Positions 1 to 6,449 of a stretch of DNA of 32,883 bases are shown here, piece by piece. The translations under genes were made by a program, and so were the position numbers. Numbering within the stretch: the stretch's first letter is position 1; every line of letters starts with the position of its first letter. The stretch is from Claveliimonas sp964652805 (lineage in GTDB: Bacteria; Bacillota; Clostridia; Lachnospirales; Lachnospiraceae), in contig CAZZBJ010000013.1 in the NCBI GenBank assembly GCA_964652805.1, positions 1-32,883 of the forward strand, given 5' to 3'. The notes below the pieces were generated by a model. The model was not told where the DNA came from, did not search any database, and worked only from the letters and a program-made list of their open reading frames with translations.

Positions 1-985
1 CAAGCTGGGGCATGACGGCCAGGGCGTTCTCATAGTGATTCATGATCATCTGGGTCACCGTGGCGGACAGCATCAGAAACAGAAGCCAGGGAAGGCGGCT
101 CTTCACGTGCTCCAGCACATTGGTCTCAAAGTAGGAGTCGTCGCTGGGGCTGACACCGGCCATGATGCTGATATCCTCTGTGGTCTCCTCCTGCAGGACG
201 TCCATGGCGTCGTCTACCGTGACGATACCGACCATGCACATCTCGTGGTCCACGATGGGGAGGGCGATGAGGCCGTACTTGTTGATGATCTGGGCTACTT
301 CCTCCTGGTCATCGGTGGTGTGGGCGTAGAGCACGTTGGTGTCCATGATCTCCTCAATGGTCTTGGACTCGCTGGTGGTCAGGAGCTCTTTAACATCCAC
401 CATGCCGATAAGCTTCCTCTTCTCCGTCACATAGCAGGTGTAGATAGTCTCCTTGTTGATGCCAACCTGGCGGATCTTCAGGATGGACTCCGCCACCGTC
501 ATCTCCCGGCGCAGGGCGATGTAGTCCACGTTCATGACACTTCCGGCGCTGTCCTCCGGGTACTGCAGGAGCTGGTTGATCTGCTGGCGGGTCTCCTCGT
601 CAGTGGCCATAAGAAGACGATCCACCACGTTGGCGGGCATCTCCTCCAGCACGTCCACCGTATCGTCCAGGTACATCTCTTCCATGACCTCTTCCAGCTC
701 CGAGTCCGTCAGGCCGCCGATCAGCGTCTCTCTCATGTCGCTGTCCATCTCGGTAAAGGTCTCCGCAGCCTCCTCCTTGGCCAGAAGACGGAACACCATG
801 ACGAGCTGCTTCTGTGTGAAATCCTCCATCACCTCTGCCAGATCCACAGGGTACATGTACTCCAGCTCTTCTTTAAGCTCCTTGAATTTCCTCTCGTCCA
901 GCATCTGGAGGATACGTTCTTCAGTCAGATCTTTCCGCTCTTCATTTTCATACGTATAGTCTTCCTTTTCATCTGTGTTTCCCAT
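1..985 (-). CDS. mgtE: Magnesium transporter MgtE, N-terminal part (runs off window start)
   Basis: About 328 N-terminal residues of an MgtE-type Mg2+ channel are present; the rest of the membrane pore lies beyond position 1. Seen in order: a short charged leader (MGNTDEKEDYTYENEE), the superhelical MgtE N domain with repeated leucine/glutamate helices, then a tandem CBS domain starting near the segment PEDSAGSVMNVDYIALR. The first hydrophobic helix (SRLPWLLFLMLSATVTQ) begins just before the window edge. In the family the N and CBS domains sense cytosolic Mg2+ and gate the pore in the inner membrane. The ATG at 985 is chosen over the in-frame ATG at 991 because GGGAGG (992-997) sits 6 bases from the former and directly abuts the latter. 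It is divergent from tmcAL. Confidence 0.93.
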   Translation of the reverse strand, partial: MGNTDEKEDYTYENEERKDLTEERILQMLDERKFKELKEELEYMYPVDLAEVMEDFTQKQLVMVFRLLAKEEAAETFTEMDSDMRETLIGGLTDSELEEVMEEMYLDDTVDVLEEMPANVVDRLLMATDEETRQQINQLLQYPEDSAGSVMNVDYIALRREMTVAESILKIRQVGINKETIYTCYVTEKRKLIGMVDVKELLTTSESKTIEEIMDTNVLYAHTTDDQEEVAQIINKYGLIALPIVDHEMCMVGIVTVDDAMDVLQEETTEDISIMAGVSPSDDSYFETNVLEHVKSRLPWLLFLMLSATVTQMIMNHYENALAVMPQL

Positions 986-1063
986 ACGCATCCTCCCTTC
1001 TTCCTGCTGTCATTTTCCAGTCACTTTGCGGTATTGTGCCTGAAAAAGCCATATTTGCAGCAG

Positions 1064-1092
1064 TTGCCGTAAACATCTTCATATAGTATAAT
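1064..1092 (+). promoter_or_regulatory. Sigma-A promoter for tmcAL
   Basis: TTGCCG (1064-1069), a 17-base spacer and a perfect TATAAT (1087-1092) lie about 32 bases before the tmcAL start. An AAGGAG Shine-Dalgarno ends 6 bases before that ATG. No equally clear promoter was found for the divergent mgtE. Confidence 0.7.
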
Positions 1093-1123
1093 CAATTTCA
1101 AAAAGATATACAAGGAGATTTCC

Positions 1124-2398
1124 ATGAAAATTGTCGGACTGATCACCGAGTACAATCCCTTTCACAACGGCCATCTATATCATATGCAGGAGGCAGTCAG
1201 AGTCACCGGGGCGGATGCTGTCATCGCAGTCATGAGCGGCGATTTCGTGCAGCGGGGAGCCCCTGCTCTCCTGCCCAAGCATCTGCGGGCCCGCATGGCC
1301 CTGGAGGCCGGCGTCTCCGCTGTCATCGAGCTGCCCCTCTGGTGCGCCTGCGGCAGCGCCGAGTACTTTGCCGCAGGCGCCGTCTCCCTGCTGGACCGGC
1401 TTGGCTGCGTGAACGCAGTCTGCTTTGGCAGCGAATGCGGCGACGCCTCCCTGCTGGAAAAGGCAGCCCGGGTCACCGCCCTGGAGCCGGAGTCCTACAG
1501 GACTCTCCTGAGAGAAGGACTGCACTCGGGGCTCTCCTTCCCCCGGGCCAGACAGCAGGCACTCTCCTCCTTTCTCGGAAGCGCAGAGGCGGGACACATC
1601 CTGGAGGAGCCCAACAACATCCTGGGTGTGGAGTACATCAAGGCCATCCTGCGCCAGAAGAGCTCCCTTCAGTTCTGTGCGATTCAGCGACGGGAGTCGG
1701 GCTATCACGACCGGGAGCTGTCCGGCCGGTACAGCTCCGCCACCGCTATCCGACAACTGCTGCTGGAAAAAGAAAGCAGCTCCGCCGAGGCTTCGGGCCT
1801 CTCCCTCCCGGAGGGGCAGCTGCCTCCCTCCTCCGCACGGATCCTGGAGGAGTCGTACCGGACAAGGCACCCTGTGTGGACAGACGATTTTTCCCTGCTT
1901 CTCAAATACCGGCTTCTTCAGGAGACAAAGGAAAGCCTGACCAGGTACGCAGATGTCACCCGGGAGCTGGCAAACCGCATCATGGGAAACCGGAACGATT
2001 TTCTCTCCTATGAGCAGTTCTGCAGTCTCCTGAAGACAAAGGAGATGACCTACTCCCGGATCAGCCGCATCCTGCTCCACATCCTCCTGGGCATCACCGC
2101 AGAGGACATGGTCCGCTTCAGGGAAGAGGGGGGCTGCGGCTACGCCCGCCTCCTGGGCTTCCGGAAGGACGCCTCCTCCCTCCTTGGCATCATAAAAAAA
2201 AGCAGCTCCATCCCCCTTGTCACAAAGCTGCCCCGCATCGGGACCGGGGTCGGCGAGAAGGCGAAAGACCGGACCGGACTGGCCCGGGACATGCTGGAGG
2301 CGGACATTCTGGCCGCAGATCTGTACGAGTCGGTGGTCACGGAGAAATTTCACCGCACCTTTATCTCTGAATACAGACAGCAGGTCGTCATCGTTTGA
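1124..2398 (+). CDS. tmcAL: tRNA(Met) cytidine acetate ligase (TmcAL / YlbM family)
   Basis: This 424-residue protein matches the TmcAL family, which uses acetate and ATP to form N4-acetylcytidine at the wobble position of elongator tRNA-Met in the cytoplasm. The N-terminus carries the nucleotidyltransferase-like motif NPFHNGH (residues 11-17), followed by the conserved segments MSGDFVQRGAPALL and EEPNNILGVEY. The C-terminal half has the helical domain and the late SSSIPLVTKLPR segment. The start has an AAGGAG at ideal spacing and its own promoter. It converges on the DegV gene with only 15 bases between stop codons. Family assignment is firm; the chemistry is from family knowledge. Confidence 0.93.
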   Translation: MKIVGLITEYNPFHNGHLYHMQEAVRVTGADAVIAVMSGDFVQRGAPALLPKHLRARMALEAGVSAVIELPLWCACGSAEYFAAGAVSLLDRLGCVNAVCFGSECGDASLLEKAARVTALEPESYRTLLREGLHSGLSFPRARQQALSSFLGSAEAGHILEEPNNILGVEYIKAILRQKSSLQFCAIQRRESGYHDRELSGRYSSATAIRQLLLEKESSSAEASGLSLPEGQLPPSSARILEESYRTRHPVWTDDFSLLLKYRLLQETKESLTRYADVTRELANRIMGNRNDFLSYEQFCSLLKTKEMTYSRISRILLHILLGITAEDMVRFREEGGCGYARLLGFRKDASSLLGIIKKSSSIPLVTKLPRIGTGVGEKAKDRTGLARDMLEADILAADLYESVVTEKFHRTFISEYRQQVVIV

Positions 2399-2409
2399 CG
2401 CCTGCTGTC
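2376..2409. terminator. Convergent hairpin between tmcAL and degV gene ends
   Basis: GACAGCAGG (2376-2384) pairs perfectly with CCTGCTGTC (2401-2409). Directly inside, CGTCA (2386-2390) pairs with TGACG (2396-2400), giving about 14 base pairs with one bulge and a 5-base loop. The hairpin contains the tmcAL stop codon and starts 5 bases past the DegV stop. Neither side has a U-rich tract, so it may be a weak bidirectional terminator or a 3'-end-stabilising structure. Confidence 0.5.
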
Positions 2410-2413
2410 CATA

Positions 2414-3271
2414 TCAATATTCCACGTACCTGCTGCAGGCCACCGCCATGGCCCCCGGGCCGATATGGCAGGCAACGCTCAGGGAGAGGGCATCCATGTG
2501 GATGTCATAGCCGGGGAAATACTCCTCCAGCTCCTTCTTCCACTCTTCCGCCTCCTCTTCCGTGCAGGTGTGGGCTGCCTCAAGGTGTACCTTTTTCCCC
2601 TGGAAGCGCTCTTTGATATCCTTTTCCATGGCTTCCTTCATCACCTTTTTCGCAGACTTCAGCCCCCGCACCCTGGCAAAGGCGTCCAGCTTCTCTCCCT
2701 GGATGGTAAGCACCGGCTTTACGTTCAGCATCGTTCCCAGGGCCGCCGCCGCCGGCGTCACCCGGCCGCCCTTTTTCAGGTACTTCAGGGTGTCCACAGT
2801 GATGTAGATGCTGGCCTCCAGCTTTTCCCTCATCAGTATGTCATGGATCTCCTGCCCGGATTTTCCGGCTGCCGCAATCTCCAGGGCGTCCAGCACCGCC
2901 TGGCGCTGGGTAACGGAGATGCGCTGGTTGTTCACCACAAACACCTTTCCGTCAAACTCTTTTGCCAGCATCATGGCTGTCTCGCAGGAGGCGGAGAGGC
3001 CGCTGGACATGGGGATGTGGACCACCTCGTCGTATTCGTCCAGCAGTTCCTCCCAGATCTCCATCACATCCGCCGGGGAGGGCTGGGAGGTGGAAATATC
3101 TGCATCCCCGGAGAGCTTCTCATAAAATTCCTTCTGTGTAAGTGTGATATCCTCATAATATAATTCACCGTCAATATAAAACGGCATGGGCACCACCCTG
3201 ATTCCCAGCTCCCGGGCCTCCTTCTGGGTAATGCCGCTGTTGCTGTCTGTCATGACCGCTACTTTCTTCAT
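2414..3271 (-). CDS. DegV family protein (fatty-acid-binding)
   Basis: A 285-residue DegV-family protein, the usual length. It opens with the family signature MTDSNSGIT (residues 7-15) and carries the second motif MSSGLSASCETAMML near residues 98-112, which lines the fatty-acid pocket. The conserved LKYLKKGGRVTPAAAALG segment is near residues 163-180. DegV/FakB-type proteins bind a fatty acid in the cytosol, and in the FakAB system present it to a kinase. No FakA-like kinase lies in this window, so a kinase partnership is inference. It is the last gene of the polA-led run, 54 bases after the UPF0210 gene, and ends against a convergent hairpin. Confidence 0.92.
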   Translation of the reverse strand: MKKVAVMTDSNSGITQKEARELGIRVVPMPFYIDGELYYEDITLTQKEFYEKLSGDADISTSQPSPADVMEIWEELLDEYDEVVHIPMSSGLSASCETAMMLAKEFDGKVFVVNNQRISVTQRQAVLDALEIAAAGKSGQEIHDILMREKLEASIYITVDTLKYLKKGGRVTPAAAALGTMLNVKPVLTIQGEKLDAFARVRGLKSAKKVMKEAMEKDIKERFQGKKVHLEAAHTCTEEEAEEWKKELEEYFPGYDIHMDALSLSVACHIGPGAMAVACSRYVEY

Positions 3272-3325
3272 ACTGAATTCTTCCCTTTCTGCTTTTCTAG
3301 ACTTTCGCCGCGGGAGCGTCCCCGC

Positions 3326-4690
3326 CTAGTTCTTAAAGCTGTGAATAGGCGCGGGGATCCGTCCCTGCCTGCTGATAAAGGCGGCGCAATCCGCCTCGTT
3401 TACCGGAATGATGGGGGCGTAGCCCAAAAGGCCGCCAAACCGGGCTGTCTCCCCCACGTCCTTTCCGATCACCGGGATCAGGCGCACGGCCGTTGTCTTC
3501 TGATTCACCATGCCGATGGCCATCTCGTCTGCGATGATGCCGGAGATGGTGGCCGCACTGGTCTTTCCGGGTATGGCGATCATGTCCAGTCCCACAGAGC
3601 AGACGCAGGTCATGGCCTCCAGCTTCTCAATGGTGAGCGTTCCCGCCTGCACCGCCTCGATCATGCCCTTGTCCTCGCTGACCGGTATGAAGGCGCCGCT
3701 CAGGCCCCCCACATAGGAGGATGCCATAACGCCGCCCTTTTTCACCTGGTCGTTGAGCATGGCAAGGGCCGCTGTGGTGCCCGGCGCTCCCACCTGGGAG
3801 AGACCGATCTCCTCCAGTATCTCGGCCACGCTGTCCCCCATCGCCGGGGTGGGCGCCAGGGACAGATCGATGATGCCAAAGGGGATGCCCATCCGCTTTG
3901 ACGCCTCGCCGGCCACAAGCTGTCCCACTCTGGTGATCTTGAAGGCTGTCTTCTTGATGGTTTCGCAGAGCTCCTCAAAGCCCTTTCCTCTCACCTTCTC
4001 GATGGCGTGCTTCACAACGCCGGGGCCGCTGACTCCCACGTTGATGACTGCATCCCCCTCCGTCACGCCAAGGAAGGCGCCCGCCATGAAGGGATTGTCA
4101 TCCGGCGCGTTGCAGAACACCACCAGCTTGGCGCACCCCAGAGAGTCCCTCTCCTTTGTGGCCTCCGCCGTGTCCTTCACGATCTGACCACAGAGGCGCA
4201 CCGCGTCCATGTTGATGCCTGTACGTGTGGAGCCCACGTTGACGGAGCTGCAGATCCTCTCCGTGCAGGCCAGGGCCTCCGGTATGGAGCGGAGCAGATC
4301 CTCGTCGCTCTTTGTCATGGCCTTGGACACAAGGACTGAGTAGCCGCCGATAAAGTTCACGCCCACCTCCAGGGCCGCCCTGTCCAGAGTCTTTGCGATG
4401 GTCACAAAGTCCTCCGGGCACTTGCAGGCGGAAGCCCCCACAAGGGCGATGGGAGTCACGGAGATCCGCTTGTTGACAATGGGGATGCCGAACTCCTTCT
4501 CGATATCCTCACCGGTGGACACGAGATTTTCCGCCAGCGCGGTGATCTTTTTATAGATCTTCTCATTGAGTCTGTCCAGATCTGTGTCCACGCAATCCAG
4601 GAGGCTGATGCCAAGGGTGATGGTGCGGACGTCCAGATTTTCCTCCTCTATCATCTGATTTGTCTCGTTTACTTCGTAGATGTTGATCAT
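3326..4690 (-). CDS. UPF0210 (DUF711 / PFL-like) family protein
   Basis: A 454-residue protein of the UPF0210 family, whose fold resembles pyruvate formate-lyase but whose biochemical role is unknown. Conserved stretches visible are the start INIYEVNETNQMI, the LDVRTITLGISLLDC segment, GVNFIGGYSVLVSK, the glycine-rich VGVSGPGVVKHAIEK, and LAPTPAMGDSVAEILEEIG. It shows no terminal glycyl-radical motif of the PFL type, so it should not be called a glycyl radical enzyme. The ATG at 4690 is preferred over an upstream in-frame start at 4729, which would overlap the ACT gene; 4690 leaves 16 bases and gives the usual family length. Its pairing with the upstream UPF0237 ACT protein is a recurrent arrangement. 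Confidence 0.9.
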   Translation of the reverse strand: MINIYEVNETNQMIEEENLDVRTITLGISLLDCVDTDLDRLNEKIYKKITALAENLVSTGEDIEKEFGIPIVNKRISVTPIALVGASACKCPEDFVTIAKTLDRAALEVGVNFIGGYSVLVSKAMTKSDEDLLRSIPEALACTERICSSVNVGSTRTGINMDAVRLCGQIVKDTAEATKERDSLGCAKLVVFCNAPDDNPFMAGAFLGVTEGDAVINVGVSGPGVVKHAIEKVRGKGFEELCETIKKTAFKITRVGQLVAGEASKRMGIPFGIIDLSLAPTPAMGDSVAEILEEIGLSQVGAPGTTAALAMLNDQVKKGGVMASSYVGGLSGAFIPVSEDKGMIEAVQAGTLTIEKLEAMTCVCSVGLDMIAIPGKTSAATISGIIADEMAIGMVNQKTTAVRLIPVIGKDVGETARFGGLLGYAPIIPVNEADCAAFISRQGRIPAPIHSFKN

Positions 4691-4706
4691 AGTCCGGTGT
4701 CCTTTC

Positions 4707-4979
4707 TTACAGTCTGTGCATCTTTTCAAATATCTCTGACCTCTGGCAGCGGATATTAAGGCCCATGCTCTCGCCCAGTTTGCCCAGATCCTCCGTATAC
4801 ACAGAGAAATCTCTGTCTGCCGCCGAGACGTCCGCCACCATCATCATATTAAAGTACCCGTCCACAATGGTCTGCGAGATGTCCAGAACGTTGATGTTCG
4901 CCTCAGCAAGATAGTTGCACACCTTCGCAATGATGCCGACCTGGTCTCTTCCCACAACTGTGATAATACATTTTCTCAT
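4707..4979 (-). CDS. ACT domain protein (UPF0237 family)
   Basis: A 90-residue single ACT domain spans nearly the whole protein. It has the beta-strand start CIITVVGRDQVGIIAKVCNYL and the alternation NINVLDISQTIVDGYFNMMMVADV typical of UPF0237. ACT domains usually bind amino acids or other small ligands; no ligand is known for this stand-alone class. The start at 4979 is chosen because GGAGG lies 8 bases upstream; an upstream in-frame ATG at 4994 overlaps that ribosome binding site and would add only five residues. It sits 16 bases before the UPF0210 gene, suggesting a common function, possibly a sensor-effector pair (inference). Confidence 0.92.
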   Translation of the reverse strand: MRKCIITVVGRDQVGIIAKVCNYLAEANINVLDISQTIVDGYFNMMMVADVSAADRDFSVYTEDLGKLGESMGLNIRCQRSEIFEKMHRL

Positions 4980-5005
4980 CCTACTGTCCTCCATACCTTA
5001 GTCTC

Positions 5006-5803
5006 TTACACTGTTACCGCCTTTGAAACGGCGTCACGCCCGGCTACCATGATGGGAATGTCCTCCCCTTTATAGGGATTGTCCCCCACCGTCACCTCCA
5101 GCTTCACTGTCTCGTAGGCCAGCTCCGCATAATTATTTTCCTTGCTCAGATGTCCCAGTATGACATGCTGCAGTTTATCGTGCAGTATATCACAGAGAAG
5201 CTGTCCTGACAATTCATTTGAGAGGTGTCCCTTCTCCCCCATGACCCGCCGCTTCAGCGGATAGGGGTAGGGTCCCACCTCAAGCATATGTATGTCGTGA
5301 TTGGCCTCCAGAAGCACTGCATCCAGATTTTTCAGGTTCTCCACCGTATACTCATCGTATATCCCCAGGTCCGTGACTACGGCCACCGACTTCTCACCGC
5401 AGGCAATCCGATAGCCGGACGGCTCGTAGGCGTCATGAGATATAGCAAAAGGGTGGACACAGAGGTCTCCCAAAAGGAACTCCGTGTCCGTCTGTATCTC
5501 GTGGAGCAGTCCCTCAGGCATCTTTCCAAGACTTTTGTACTCCATGATGCCTTTCTTCGTCCCCTTTGTAGCGTACACCGGGATTCCGTATTTTCTGCTG
5601 AATACCCCCAGTCCCTGGATGTGATCCGAGTGCTCGTGGGTGATCAGGATGCCGGACAGCTCCTCCCCCTTGATGCCCAGGGTGCGGAGCCCCTCATCGA
5701 TCCTCTTTTTGCTGACGCCGGTGTCCACCAGAAGGTGGGTGTGATCGCTGCCCACATAAATGCAGTTGCCGCTGCTGCCGCTTGCTATGCTGCATAGTCT
5801 CAT
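5006..5803 (-). CDS. MBL-fold metallo-hydrolase, YycJ/WalJ type
   Basis: A 265-residue metallo-beta-lactamase-fold protein. It starts with the YycJ-type leader LCSIASGSSGNCIYVG, then LLVDTGVSKKRI, and carries the metal-binding THEHSDH motif near residues 55-61. Further likely ligands are the histidine in FAISHDAYEPSGY, the aspartate in VVTDLG and the late HVILGHLSKENN. The YycJ/WalJ family has been linked to DNA processing and cell-wall or double-strand-break phenotypes in Firmicutes; the substrate here is not evident. It lies in the polA-coaE run, 22 bases after coaE, which fits a DNA-related role by context only. Confidence 0.9.
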   Translation of the reverse strand: MRLCSIASGSSGNCIYVGSDHTHLLVDTGVSKKRIDEGLRTLGIKGEELSGILITHEHSDHIQGLGVFSRKYGIPVYATKGTKKGIMEYKSLGKMPEGLLHEIQTDTEFLLGDLCVHPFAISHDAYEPSGYRIACGEKSVAVVTDLGIYDEYTVENLKNLDAVLLEANHDIHMLEVGPYPYPLKRRVMGEKGHLSNELSGQLLCDILHDKLQHVILGHLSKENNYAELAYETVKLEVTVGDNPYKGEDIPIMVAGRDAVSKAVTV

Positions 5804-5825
5804 TGTCTGTCATCTCTCCTGCCTG

Positions 5826-6437
5826 TTATTCATGTATTTTTTCAATGCCAAGCCGCACCATGACATCGTCGATCTCACTGCAGGTCTCATGGAAGGAGTT
5901 GCAGTTGTCGATGGCTCTGTCACAGTGGGCAAAGAAGTCAGAGGAGGACAGCTGGGAGGCAAAGATCCCTTTGATCTTCTCCTCGCTGTAGCCCCGGGAG
6001 GCCATCAGACGCCTTTTTCTCGTCTCCTCATCTGCATAAATATACCACACTTCATCGCACATGGCATTATAATTTTCTTCTATAAAAAGCGCCGCCTCCA
6101 GAACAAAGACAGAAGTTCCCTTCTTTTCCTCCTTCCGGATGATCTCCCGGATCTTCTCCTTCACCGCAGGGTGCACGATCTCATTGAGGATGCGCAGCTG
6201 GGCCTTGTTGGAAAAGACAATATTAGCCAGCTTTGGCCGGTCCAGCCTGCCGTCATCATCCAGTATGCTCTCCCCAAAGTGGTCCACGATCCTTTTATAA
6301 CACTTTGTGCCCTTCTTCTGGAGCCTCTTTGCCACCTGGTCCGCCTGACAGCAGGCGGCGCCGTATGACTCCCCCAGGTACCTGAGCACCTGGCTTTTTC
6401 CTGATCCGATCCCCCCGGTAATTCCTATGATCCTCAT
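5826..6437 (-). CDS. coaE: Dephospho-CoA kinase
   Basis: A 203-residue kinase catalysing the last step of coenzyme A synthesis, phosphorylation of the 3'-hydroxyl of dephospho-CoA by ATP. The P-loop GITGGIGSGKS occupies roughly residues 5-15. The CoA-domain segments CQADQVAKRLQKKG and LANIVFSNKAQLRILNEIVHP are in the expected places, and the lid region with VWYIYADEETRKRRLMASRG follows. Length is normal. Its Shine-Dalgarno AGGAG overlaps the polA stop codon and the gap to polA is 12 bases, so the two genes are probably co-transcribed. The polA-coaE order is common in Firmicutes. Confidence 0.95.
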   Translation of the reverse strand: MRIIGITGGIGSGKSQVLRYLGESYGAACCQADQVAKRLQKKGTKCYKRIVDHFGESILDDDGRLDRPKLANIVFSNKAQLRILNEIVHPAVKEKIREIIRKEEKKGTSVFVLEAALFIEENYNAMCDEVWYIYADEETRKRRLMASRGYSEEKIKGIFASQLSSSDFFAHCDRAIDNCNSFHETCSEIDDVMVRLGIEKIHE

Positions 6438-6449
6438 CTTCTGTCACTC

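Noticed and set aside
35..1072. Long plus-strand open frame opposite mgtE
   Set aside because: The minus strand encodes unmistakable MgtE; the antisense product is low-complexity His/Leu/Val shadow translation.
1175..2353. 392-codon minus-strand frame inside tmcAL
   Set aside because: It is the complement of a well-conserved gene in a GC-rich region and has no ribosome site or family match.
3326..4690. Calling the UPF0210 protein a pyruvate formate-lyase
   Set aside because: The PFL name reflects fold similarity only; there is no RVxGY/RVSGF radical site and no activase beside it.
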